Notes under the pieces: generated by a model
Seen by the model: only the letters and a program-made list of their open reading frames with translations
Told to the model about the DNA's origin: nothing
Databases searched by the model: none
DNA from: Nocardiopsis kunsanensis DSM 44524
Lineage (GTDB): Bacteria > Actinomycetota > Actinomycetes > Streptosporangiales > Streptosporangiaceae
DNA: 41,741 nucleotides
Direction of reading: 5' to 3'
NCBI RefSeq assembly: GCF_000340965.1
Contig: NZ_ANAY01000005.1
Span: forward strand, 1-41,741
In this document: positions 27,472 through 35,425 of the stretch, in pieces
How the letters are laid out: each line of letters opens with the position of its first letter
Numbering within the stretch: position 1 is the first letter of the stretch
Made by a program: the position numbers and the translations under genes

Positions 27472-28665
27472 TCAGCCGCTCTGCTGCTCGGGGATCGGGC
27501 CGCCCTGACCGTTGTCGCCCGGTTCGGGCAGTGGCGGGTCCGACCCTCCGGGGTCCTCCTGGGTCCCCTCGTCGCTGGGCGGGGTGTTCTCCTGTCCGTC
27601 CGGGGACGGCGTGGGCTGTGTACCGTCTCCGTCGCCCTCGGTTCCGTTCCCGCCCTCGGGCATTTCGGTCTCCGGCCCCTCGGTCCGGTCCGGTTCCGGC
27701 TCCCGGGTGGGCTGCTGCTCGGGCAGGCCCGGTTCCTCGGTGGAGGGGACGCCGCTCTCCGGCTCCTCGGGGCCGGGTGCGGGCTCCTCCTCCGGTGCGG
27801 GAGCGGACTCCCCTCCCATGATCGAGGGCGCGGTCGGCTCGTCCGTGCCACGGGTCCAGGAGGTCAGGGAGCGCCCGGTGAGCAGTTCGAAGGCCAGGAT
27901 CACGAGCATCACGGCGGTGAACACGAGCGCTGCCGGGATCAGCACCGCACGCCATCCGCGGCGGCCGGGTGCGGGTGCCGCCTCGTCGCCGTCCCCGGTC
28001 CCCTCCTCGGCCCCACCGGCGTCGGCTCCGTTCCCGGAGACGGATGCCGGTGTGTGCGGGGCCGCTCTTCGTCCCGTCCGGGTCTGCGCGGGCATCAGGG
28101 TGGTCTCCTCGGGGGCGAGCATGTCCTCCGGCCCGTCGATCCGGGTGGCTTCCCGGTCGGCCTGCGTGAGGTCCGCGCCCAGGACCGGCATGGACATCGT
28201 GCGGGTGGAGTCCGCTTCGTCGCCGGGGGCGGTCGGCCGTGTTCCGGCGTCGGTCTGCTCCGGTTCGGTGATCGTCACCGTGCCTCCGGTGGCTGACGTC
28301 CCCCGGTCCCCGGTCCTCCCCTCGGTGCCGACGGTCCGGTCCTTGGGGGCCACGGCCCTGCCGGCCAGTTGCCTGGCCTGTTCGCCGCTGCGTGAGAACC
28401 AGTGGGAGAACAGCGGGCTGGCGGACGTGCTCAGGATCGCCATGACCGCCGTACCGATGACGGTCCCGTAGACGTCGAGGTAGGAGGCGGCCGTGGCGGC
28501 GGTGAGTGTGGCCCCGCCGGCGCCCGCGACCTGCGACAGGCTCAGGTCGATCTTCTTGCTCCTGCCGCTCTCGTCCTCCTGGGCCCGGCTCCGGTCTCCG
28601 GTCTCCCCCGGCTCACGATCAGGGTCCGGTTCTCCTGGTTCGTCCTGGTGTCGGGTCCGACCCAT
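27472..28665 (-). CDS. Acidic two-TM membrane protein, function unknown
   Basis: 397 residues. N-terminal charged segment (MGRTRHQDEPGEPDPDREPG), then a hydrophobic region SLSQVAGAGGATLTAATAAS and VYGTVIGTAVMAILSTSASP, which resembles a stretch I recall in several actinobacterial membrane proteins, followed by FSHWFSRSGEQARQL. A disordered linker leads to a basic patch (GRRGWR), a clear membrane helix AVLIPAALVFTAVMLVILAF at mid-protein, and a 120-residue Pro/Glu/Gly-rich acidic tail, probably extracytoplasmic. ATG 28665 has a GGGGGAA ribosome site. It is divergent from sepH. No enzymatic motif is visible. Confidence 0.8.
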   Translation of the reverse strand: MGRTRHQDEPGEPDPDREPGETGDRSRAQEDESGRSKKIDLSLSQVAGAGGATLTAATAASYLDVYGTVIGTAVMAILSTSASPLFSHWFSRSGEQARQLAGRAVAPKDRTVGTEGRTGDRGTSATGGTVTITEPEQTDAGTRPTAPGDEADSTRTMSMPVLGADLTQADREATRIDGPEDMLAPEETTLMPAQTRTGRRAAPHTPASVSGNGADAGGAEEGTGDGDEAAPAPGRRGWRAVLIPAALVFTAVMLVILAFELLTGRSLTSWTRGTDEPTAPSIMGGESAPAPEEEPAPGPEEPESGVPSTEEPGLPEQQPTREPEPDRTEGPETEMPEGGNGTEGDGDGTQPTPSPDGQENTPPSDEGTQEDPGGSDPPLPEPGDNGQGGPIPEQQSG

Positions 28666-29246
28666 CCGGGTTCCCCCTCTGTCTGAGCCGCGTAGGAACA
28701 CGGCGTGTTTCGGTCCTGGTGACTGGGATGGGCGTGTGGTGGACCAATCAGCACCACGAGCCACAGAGTGCGCATAACGCCCATGCGGGGATAACTCAGA
28801 CTAAGAGCGATAAGTGCCTGATAACGCCATCAAATAAGAACCATCACTGTCTGGTGTCTCACGGCGTGTCGGCTTGCGTCCGCAAAGATCCCTGTGTCGG
28901 GCCAATGGTGGCGAGATCGGATTTTTTACCGACCCTGGGGTGGTTCGTGTGCTCCGGGATACCATCACCGCGGAGCCCCGTGCGGAATCGTCGACATTCC
29001 CCCACGAACGCTCCCGGTCGCCGACGGACCAGCGTGCCAAGATTGGCACCGGAAGCGACCGTGAGGGCCCCGGTCAGGTCCGGGGCAGCTCCCACCGTGG
29101 CGAGCGCCACGGAACGGGAGGCGGGCACACAGTTCGGGCAGACCGGTCACGGTACTGGCCGAGTCGAGTGTCGGCCGACCAGACTTGGAGAACGCGGGGG
29201 TCGGGTCGCGGGATCAGCCCCTCGACGGGACGCGAAAGGGAGGGCG
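28666..29246. other. Divergent promoter region between the membrane protein gene and sepH
   Basis: 581 nt. The left part (28765-28935) is AT-rich for this genome and has GATAA at 28790, 28809 and 28820 and a repeated ATAACGCC (28774-28781 and 28821-28828), likely promoter or regulator sites. The right part (29034-29112) has three consecutive dyads leading to sepH. No convincing gene. Confidence 0.55.
29034..29112 (+). promoter_or_regulatory. Three consecutive dyads upstream of sepH
   Basis: GTGCCAA-GA-TTGGCAC (29034-29049, perfect 7-bp arms), GCCCCGG/CCGGGGC (29067-29086, 6-nt loop) and CCGTGGC-gagc-GCCACGG (29095-29112). The first looks like a repressor operator. The other two could fold in the mRNA leader about 135-180 nt before the sepH start. 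Confidence 0.55.
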
Positions 29247-30620
29247 ATGCACGAGCTTCGCCTCGTGGCCGTGAGCGAGGACAGCACCTACCTGGTGCTG
29301 GCCGACACCGGCCGTGGAACCCGTTTCACGCTGCCCGTCGACGACCGCCTACGTGCCGCCGTACGTGGCCAGTTCTCCCGGCTCGGCCAGTACGAGATCG
29401 AAGTGGAGAATCCGTTGCGTCCCAAGGAAATCCAGGCCCGCATCCGGTCCGGCGAGACCGCGGAGGCCCTCTCCGAGATCTCCGGCATACCGATCGAACG
29501 GGTCCGTTGGTTCGAGGGTCCTGTCCTCCAGGAACGCGAGTACATCGCCCAGCAGGCCCAGAACGCCACCGTGCTCGCCCAGGAGGACGCCGCGCCCGGT
29601 TCGTCCCTGGAAGAGCTCGTCACCAAACGTATCGGCGCCCACCAGTTGGAGACCGGTGACGCCGAGTGGGACTCCTGGAAGCGGGAGGACCGCACGTGGC
29701 AGATCAAACTCGTCTACCTCCACCAGGGCGAGGAGCGTATCGCCCACTGGCTGTACGAACCCAGACACAACAGCGTGACCCCCTCCGACGAGGAAGCAGC
29801 GCGCTTCTCCTCACCCGGGCCCTTCGAGGCCCCGCAGACACCCAGCGCCAACGTCACACCCTTCGTCCCCCGCCGGAACGAACCCGCACCGGAGGTCCCC
29901 GGCGGCGAGTCCTACCACGCGCAGGAGCAGCCCGAGAACCGGCAACCGGCCCCGGAACAGCGGCCCCGCCAGGAGGGACCGCGCCGTGACGGGGCCCCGC
30001 GCCCGATGTCCGGACGTCCGCAGACCGACCAGTTCGGTGTCCCCCTGACCGAGGAGCGCCGGCGCCTGGCGGAAGAACGCCGGCGGACCGCCGCCGAGAG
30101 CCGTCACCCGCGTCCGGACCAGGACCCCTACTTCGATCCCGCCGGAGGCAACCCGCCGGGCCCCGAGGTCGGACGGCGGCCCGAGCCCGTGGCCCCGCCG
30201 CCCGCACCCGAGCGGCCTGCGGCCCAGCAGGCCAGGACCGAGAGCCCCGGGTTCGAGCGTCCGGGGGGCGAGAGGCCGGCCGCGGAGCCTCCCGCCGAGC
30301 CCGAGAGCCCCCGGCGGACGGAACGGCCCTCCGCACCGGACTGGCTGGACCCTCGTCCGCCCCGGGCCGCCGAACCGCCCGCGGCCGAGCCCGCGCCCCC
30401 GGTCGCGGACCCGCCCGCTCGGCCCGAGCGCCCGCGCCGCCAACGCGCCACCATCGACCTCAACGACACCGGCATGAACCGCCGGACGGCCGAGCAGGCG
30501 GCCCCGCCACCCGCCGACCAGGGCCCCGAGCGTCCCGCACCCAAGCGCAAGGGTCGGGGCCGGCGGGCCTCGGTCCCGTCGTGGGACGAGATCATGTTCG
30601 GCGCCAAGAAGGACGAGTGA
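29247..30620 (+). CDS. sepH: Septation protein SepH (DUF3071)
   Basis: 457 residues. SepH binds FtsZ and stimulates its filament assembly at the division septum in actinobacteria. The N-terminal DUF3071 domain (about 1-170) starts MHELRLVAVSEDSTYLVLAD and includes a helix-turn-helix-like segment RPKEIQARIRSGETAEALSE and ISGIPIERVRWFEGPV. It ends near WQIKLVYLHQGEERIAHW. A long disordered Pro/Arg/Glu-rich middle follows, then the conserved C-terminal tail RRASVPSWDEIMFGAKK. GGGAGGG just before the ATG is the ribosome site. The terminal hairpin is shared with the convergent PH-domain gene. Gene identity is firm; the mechanism comes from published work on Streptomyces SepH. Confidence 0.95.
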   Translation: MHELRLVAVSEDSTYLVLADTGRGTRFTLPVDDRLRAAVRGQFSRLGQYEIEVENPLRPKEIQARIRSGETAEALSEISGIPIERVRWFEGPVLQEREYIAQQAQNATVLAQEDAAPGSSLEELVTKRIGAHQLETGDAEWDSWKREDRTWQIKLVYLHQGEERIAHWLYEPRHNSVTPSDEEAARFSSPGPFEAPQTPSANVTPFVPRRNEPAPEVPGGESYHAQEQPENRQPAPEQRPRQEGPRRDGAPRPMSGRPQTDQFGVPLTEERRRLAEERRRTAAESRHPRPDQDPYFDPAGGNPPGPEVGRRPEPVAPPPAPERPAAQQARTESPGFERPGGERPAAEPPAEPESPRRTERPSAPDWLDPRPPRAAEPPAAEPAPPVADPPARPERPRRQRATIDLNDTGMNRRTAEQAAPPPADQGPERPAPKRKGRGRRASVPSWDEIMFGAKKDE

Positions 30621-30646
30621 GCCCGGCGTACCCGCACCGGACCACC

Positions 30647-30674
30647 ACGAGGACCGCCCTTCAGCGGTCCTCGT
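30647..30674. terminator. Bidirectional terminator sharing a stop codon
   Basis: A perfect 11-bp stem ACGAGGACCGC / GCGGTCCTCGT with a 6-nt loop. The TGA of the minus-strand PH-domain gene (30661-30663) lies in the loop. Confidence 0.85.
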
Positions 30675-32883
30675 CCGCTGTCGGGGCCCGGTCGCGGCCG
30701 CTGCCCCGGTCGGCCTCCGTCGGGGGCGGGCCCTCCTGACCGGTTCCCCCCGGGCCCCGGTCGCGGCCCTCTGCGCTCGCGGCCGCTCCGCCGTCGCGCT
30801 CGACCAGGAACGGGCGCACCATCTGCGGGGTGACACCGGCGGCAAAAGCGACCGAGTCCGGCATGGACGCGTCCTGTGCGGTGTATTCCCCAGCACCCGC
30901 GCCGACCGTGACCTGGAGGTTCGCCAGCCCCGCGCGGCGTTGGAAGAGCGTCTGGGTCCAGGACCAACCGATGACGGCGGAGCGTTCCACCACCGCCTGT
31001 TCACGCTGGAGCGAACCCGAGCGCACACTGACGAAGGATTCGTCGTGGCCGTGGCCGAGCGAACGGTAACGGTCGATACCCAGCGGAACACCCAGGAGGG
31101 CCAGGACCGCCGAGACCGCGACGAGCCAGTTCCACCCCAGGAGCACCCCGGCCGCTCCCGTGGCCAGGAACGGGCCCACCGATCGGATCAGACGCCGGTG
31201 CAGGGCCGCACGGGGATGGGGCCGCAGTCCGCCCTCGTAACGGTCCAGAGCACGCTCGACGACCTCGGCGACCCGTTGACGCGGGCCGGTCGGCAGCAGG
31301 ACCGCACGTGTGGCCGCCTCACCCAGGCCGGTGACGATCGCACGCAGGCTCACTGCGTCCCGCGTGCGTTCGAGCGGGTTGTCCCTGAGTTCGTGGCCGC
31401 GGATCCGGCGCTTCTCCAACGTGACGCTGCGGCGGGTGAACAGGCCCCGCTCGGCGACCAGGGAACCGTCGCTGCCCCTGAGGGCGAAGCCCCAGTTGGT
31501 GACCGCGTAGGAGACCACCGCGAACACCGGCATCATGAGCACCAACGCCACGGGGATCCCGACCGCCAGGGCCGTGAGCAGGGCGCGGTCGGTGGAGTCG
31601 AGCCAGTCCACGACCGTGTCGGTGGCCGCCTCCATCTGCGGAGCGGACTGCTGGAAGAGGCCGATCAACGTCGCCATCAGGGCGAACGGGGTGAGCAGGT
31701 GGGCCAGGCTCAGGGCACCGTAGAGGTACCACGAGCGCGGCATCCCGAAGTAGGTGACGGTCTCCGGATCCGCGGCCTCCTCCCGTTCCTGCTCGGACCC
31801 CGCGGATCCGGCGCTGCCGTCCCCGGCGAGGTCTGCCTTGCGGCGCAGGAGCTCCCCGCGCAGGCGCTCGGCCTCGGCGGTCCCGACCGCGTCGAGTTTG
31901 CCGTCCTCGGCTTCCGTGGAGCCGGCCGCGGCCTCGATGTGCACCACCGACACACCCAGTATCCGGTGCAGGAGACTGCTGGTGACGTCGACGCCGCGGA
32001 TGCGTTGCAACGGGATGGTGCGGCGTTCCCGGCGGACGAGGCCCTTGCGGATCTCGATGTGGTCGTCGGTGATCTCGTAGCGCAGGGTCCGCCACGTGAC
32101 GAAGCCGCCCACCAGGACCATCACCACGGTCGCACCCGTGGCCGCGAGCAGCCACGGGTTGAAGCCACCGATGACCAGCCCGACGAGGATCGGGAAGAGG
32201 ATGCTGCGCAACTGGTTGAGGGGGCCCACGACCATACTGCGCGGGCTGAGGCGGCGGCCGCTCTCGGAGGTGAACGGTTGCGCGGCCTCCTCGCTCCACC
32301 ACTGGCGCGGTTGCGGTGCCGGCCCGTGGCCCTCCGGGGAGCGGGGGCCGTCTGCCGAGCCGTGGTACGGATACCCCGGCGGGCCGGAGGGGCCGGCCCC
32401 CGCGTACCCCTGCCACGGACCCCTCGGAGGTCCGTACGGACGGTCCTGCGCGTGTCCCTGCGGGACCTGGGGCGGGGGGAAGTCCCCGTTCCCGGGCGGG
32501 TCCTGGGACCCGGCCCCCGGGGAGTCCTGGCCGGGCGGGTGGCCGGAGGCCCTGTGGTCGGGGGGCGTCCCGTACCGTCCGTCCTGCGGCGGTCCCCAGC
32601 GGACTCGCTCGGACGCAGCAGCCTCCTGCACGCCCGGCACGGAACGTGCCCCGGTGTCCGGGGACTGCGGGCCGGGCCGCCGGGCCCCGGATGCGGGATG
32701 TGCCCCGGCGCCGGGCTGACGGGGCTCCTCGGAGGCGTTCTGCCACTCGTAGGGGTACCGGTCGGCGGTGCGGCCCGCCGGGCCACGCGCCCAGCGGCTG
32801 CGTTCGTACTCGGGGCCCGCGGGTTCCGGGGAGTCGGGCCCGGTCCGGCCGTCCGTTTCGGGGCTTTCGTACTCGTGGTCCAT
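30661..32883 (-). CDS. Bacterial PH-domain membrane protein (YdbT-like), long N-terminal tail
   Basis: 740 residues. The first 210 residues are disordered, rich in Pro/Gly/Asp/Tyr (YGPPRGPWQGYAGAG). Then come three bPH_2 (DUF304) domains interleaved with membrane helices: SILFPILVGLVIGGFNPWLL, then TLRYEITDDHIEIRKGLVRR and RRTIPLQRIRGVDVT; VALVLMMPVFAVVSYAVTN and GSLVAERGLFTRRSVTLEKR; and FLATGAAGVLLGWNWLVAV with ESFVSVRSGSLQREQAVVER. This is the YdbT architecture. ATG 32883 overlaps the previous gene's TGA (TGATG), so the two are translationally coupled. YdbS/YdbT of Bacillus are linked to resistance to secreted antimicrobials; the role here is inferred only. Confidence 0.9.
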   Translation of the reverse strand: MDHEYESPETDGRTGPDSPEPAGPEYERSRWARGPAGRTADRYPYEWQNASEEPRQPGAGAHPASGARRPGPQSPDTGARSVPGVQEAAASERVRWGPPQDGRYGTPPDHRASGHPPGQDSPGAGSQDPPGNGDFPPPQVPQGHAQDRPYGPPRGPWQGYAGAGPSGPPGYPYHGSADGPRSPEGHGPAPQPRQWWSEEAAQPFTSESGRRLSPRSMVVGPLNQLRSILFPILVGLVIGGFNPWLLAATGATVVMVLVGGFVTWRTLRYEITDDHIEIRKGLVRRERRTIPLQRIRGVDVTSSLLHRILGVSVVHIEAAAGSTEAEDGKLDAVGTAEAERLRGELLRRKADLAGDGSAGSAGSEQEREEAADPETVTYFGMPRSWYLYGALSLAHLLTPFALMATLIGLFQQSAPQMEAATDTVVDWLDSTDRALLTALAVGIPVALVLMMPVFAVVSYAVTNWGFALRGSDGSLVAERGLFTRRSVTLEKRRIRGHELRDNPLERTRDAVSLRAIVTGLGEAATRAVLLPTGPRQRVAEVVERALDRYEGGLRPHPRAALHRRLIRSVGPFLATGAAGVLLGWNWLVAVSAVLALLGVPLGIDRYRSLGHGHDESFVSVRSGSLQREQAVVERSAVIGWSWTQTLFQRRAGLANLQVTVGAGAGEYTAQDASMPDSVAFAAGVTPQMVRPFLVERDGGAAASAEGRDRGPGGTGQEGPPPTEADRGSGRDRAPTADEDR

Positions 32884-33473
32884 CACGTGGCGTCGTCCCG
32901 GAGTGTGGCGGCGCGCGCGGCCAGTTCCTCACTGAGCACACGCGCTTCGTCGGCGTCCATGCCCTCGATCGTGGAGGAACCGGCGAAGGAGGCGGTCTGC
33001 ACCCGCAACGTGGCCACGTCGAAGACCCGCTCCAGCACGGCCTGGGTGTGGTCGACGGTCTGGATCCGGTTCACCGGCACCAGCTGCCAGGTACGGGCGA
33101 TCCATCCCGCGCGGGTGTAGATGACGTCCTCGCCGACCTCCCAACGGTGGACCCGGTACCGCCATGACGGCACCACGGCGACCTTGACCAGGCCGTACAC
33201 GCCGTAGGCGATGGGCAGTACCCGGGAGTTCTCACGCAACCAGCCGGGGATCCAGGAGAGCTGCAGGTTGCCCAGCACCACCGCCACGACACTGACCAGC
33301 GCCAGAACGAGGGCCACACCGATGAGCATGCGTACCGTCCACACACCGACGGCGCGCCCGCTGACCCTGCGCAGAGGCGGGCGCAGTTCGGCGGGGTGCC
33401 CTTCCTCCGTCGGATGTTCGCGGGGGTCCTCCCCCGGTTCGGGGCGATCGTCGTGGGCGGGGCTGTTCAACAC
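32883..33473 (-). CDS. Bacterial PH-domain membrane protein (YdbS-like)
   Basis: 196 residues. An acidic disordered N-terminus (DRPEPGEDPREHPTEEGHP) is followed by two membrane helices (MLIGVALVLALVSVVAVVLG and VLPIAYGVYGLVKVAVV) and one bPH_2 domain: WRYRVHRWEVGEDVIYTRAG, WQLVPVNRIQTVDHTQAVLE and RVFDVATLRVQTASFAGSST. It ends with a helix (ARVLSEELAARAATLRD). The start is GTG 33473; no ribosome site is seen, but TAGACT (33481-33486, minus strand) is 7 nt upstream. First gene of the two-gene operon with the YdbT-like protein; the two probably form one membrane complex. Confidence 0.9.
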   Translation of the reverse strand: MLNSPAHDDRPEPGEDPREHPTEEGHPAELRPPLRRVSGRAVGVWTVRMLIGVALVLALVSVVAVVLGNLQLSWIPGWLRENSRVLPIAYGVYGLVKVAVVPSWRYRVHRWEVGEDVIYTRAGWIARTWQLVPVNRIQTVDHTQAVLERVFDVATLRVQTASFAGSSTIEGMDADEARVLSEELAARAATLRDDAT

Positions 33474-33480
33474 GCGACCG

Positions 33481-33486
33481 AGTCTA
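33481..33486 (-). promoter_or_regulatory. Putative leaderless -10 box of the PH-domain operon
   Basis: TAGACT on the minus strand, 7 nt before GTG 33473; no clear -35. Confidence 0.5.
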
Positions 33487-33635
33487 GGACGTCTCGGCCC
33501 GGGCCCGGGCAGGACCGGCCCCGCTTCGGAGGAATGGCCTGTACCTGGCCTGTGTTTCCGGCATGCAGACGGCTCGTCAGCGTTCTGTCAGAGCGACCCG
33601 GCACACTTGCGTACAGACGTTGATCGGAGGACGAA

Positions 33636-34598
33636 ATGACCCACGCCATTCGCGCGGAGGGGCTGGTCAAGGAGTTCAAGGGCAAACGTGCTCTGGACCG
33701 GGTGGATCTGACCGCGAGGAAGGGCACCGTTCTGGGTGTGCTGGGACCGAACGGCTCCGGCAAGACCACTTCCGTGCGCATCCTGGCGACCCTCCTGCGT
33801 GCCGACGGCGGGTACGCGGAGGTCGGCGGTTTCGATGTGCTGCGCCGCCCCCACGAAGTACGCCGTCTCATCGGGCTGACCGGCCAGTACGCGGCCGTGG
33901 ACGAAGAACTCACCGGAACGCAGAACCTGGTCCTGATCGCCCGCCTGCTCGGTTTCGACCGCGCCCAGGCCCGGGCCCGCTCGGCCGAACTCCTGGAGGG
34001 TTTCGCTCTCTCCGACGCCGCCGACCGTCCCACCAAGGGTTACTCGGGGGGTATGCGTCGGCGCCTGGACCTGGCCGCGAGCATGATCGGCCGACCGGCC
34101 CTGCTCTACCTGGACGAGCCGACCACGGGTCTGGACCCGCACAGCCGCAACGAACTGTGGGAGGTCGTGCGCCGCCAGGTCGAGAACGGGGTCACGGTCC
34201 TGCTCACCACCCAGTACCTGGAGGAGGCCGACCACCTCGCCGACGACCTCGTGGTTCTCGACCACGGCCGCGTCATCAGCGAGGGCACCCCCGAACAACT
34301 GAAGGACCGCGCCGGCACACAGGTCCTGGAGCTGCGCACCTCCGAGGCCGACCAGCTCGGGACGGCGGTCAAGGTCGTCGAGACGGTCACCAGCTCTCCG
34401 GTGTCCGACGACGGAATCACGGCACGGGTCCCGGTCACCGATTCCGCGATGCTGCCCGAAGTGGTCCGCCGCCTGGACGAACAGGGCGTGGCCGTGGGTG
34501 AACTGTCGCTGCGCAAACCGAGTCTGGACGAGGTCTTCCTGGCTCTGACCGGCCAACCCGCAGAGCCCCGGGGAACCGACGAGGAGACATCAGCGTGA
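33636..34598 (+). CDS. ABC transporter ATPase, DrrA/daunorubicin-resistance type
   Basis: 320 residues. Walker A GPNGSGKT (37-44), Q-loop in IGLTGQYAAVDEELTG, signature YSGGMRRRLDLA, Walker B LLYLDEPTTGLDP and the switch His region LLTTQYLEEADHLAD. The C-terminal extension (RVPVTDSAMLPEVVRRLDEQ, KPSLDEVFLALTG) is typical of the DrrA subfamily of drug and lipid exporters. GGAGGACGAA before the ATG is a strong ribosome site. The stop overlaps the permease start (GTGA). It likely exports a hydrophobic compound; the substrate is unknown and no biosynthetic genes are adjacent. Confidence 0.95.
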   Translation: MTHAIRAEGLVKEFKGKRALDRVDLTARKGTVLGVLGPNGSGKTTSVRILATLLRADGGYAEVGGFDVLRRPHEVRRLIGLTGQYAAVDEELTGTQNLVLIARLLGFDRAQARARSAELLEGFALSDAADRPTKGYSGGMRRRLDLAASMIGRPALLYLDEPTTGLDPHSRNELWEVVRRQVENGVTVLLTTQYLEEADHLADDLVVLDHGRVISEGTPEQLKDRAGTQVLELRTSEADQLGTAVKVVETVTSSPVSDDGITARVPVTDSAMLPEVVRRLDEQGVAVGELSLRKPSLDEVFLALTGQPAEPRGTDEETSA

Positions 34599-35425
34599 GT
34601 ACCGTGACCACCGATTCACCTACCGGCCCGACCGAACCGTCACTGACGGCCCCGCCCAACGTCACGCCCCTGCGCACCGCCCACCAGGGCCTGCAGTTGG
34701 CCTGGCGCAGCGTTCTCAAGGTGAAGGCCAACCCCGAAGAGGTCCTGGGCCTGATCCTTCAGCCCGTCATGTTCGTGACCCTGTTCGTCTTCGTGTTCGG
34801 ACAGGCGATGATGGGCGACTGGCAGGCCTACCGGGACTTCCTCATGCCGGGCATCATCGCCCAGTCGGTCATCTTCGCGACCCTGGGTACCGGTTTCTCG
34901 TTGAGCCAGGACGTGGAGAAGGGCATCTTCGACCGGTTCCGGTCCCTGCCCATCGCGCGTTCCGCCCCGCTGGTGGGCGCGATCCTGGGCGACCTGGTCC
35001 GGTACACCATCACCGTGGTCATGGTCCTGGTGGTGGGCCTGGCAATCGGGTTCCGTCCCGAGGGCGGCGCACTGGGTGTGGTCGCCGCCGGGGCACTGAT
35101 CCTGCTGTTCGCGTTCGCGCTGTGCTGGATGTCGGCATTCGTGGGCATGATCGTACGCACCCCGATGTCGGTGCAGGCCTTCGGGATGATCCTGATGTTC
35201 CCGCTGACCTTCGGCAGTTCGGCCTTCGTCGCTCCCGAGTCGATGCCGAGCTGGCTGCAGACCGTGGCGGTCAACAACCCGGTCAGCCACGTGATCGACG
35301 CGATGCGCGGACTCATGGTCGGCGGTGACGTGGCCGGCCCGCTCCTCTGGACGCTGGTGTGGACGGCGATCATCACCGCTGTGTTCTTCCCGCTGGCGGC
35401 CTGGGCCTACCGCCGCCGTACCTGA
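34595..35425 (+). CDS. ABC-2 type permease, DrrB-like
   Basis: 276 residues, partner of the preceding ATPase (4-nt overlap). After a 50-residue cytoplasmic N-terminus there are six membrane helices: PVMFVTLFVFVFGQAMMG, MPGIIAQSVIFATLGTGFSL, TITVVMVLVVGLAIGF, VVAAGALILLFAFALCW, MILMFPLTFGSSAFVAPE and LLWTLVWTAIITAVFFPLAA. The conserved ABC-2 stretch DVEKGIFDRFRSLPIARSAP and the ending WAYRRRT are present. Its last 19 bases overlap the convergent BTAD regulator gene. Confidence 0.94.
   Translation: MSTVTTDSPTGPTEPSLTAPPNVTPLRTAHQGLQLAWRSVLKVKANPEEVLGLILQPVMFVTLFVFVFGQAMMGDWQAYRDFLMPGIIAQSVIFATLGTGFSLSQDVEKGIFDRFRSLPIARSAPLVGAILGDLVRYTITVVMVLVVGLAIGFRPEGGALGVVAAGALILLFAFALCWMSAFVGMIVRTPMSVQAFGMILMFPLTFGSSAFVAPESMPSWLQTVAVNNPVSHVIDAMRGLMVGGDVAGPLLWTLVWTAIITAVFFPLAAWAYRRRT

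Noticed and set aside
28542..28784. Minus-strand ORF MGVMRTLWLVVLIG resembling a signal peptide
   Set aside because: It overlaps the membrane protein start in another frame; after the short hydrophobic start the sequence is incoherent.
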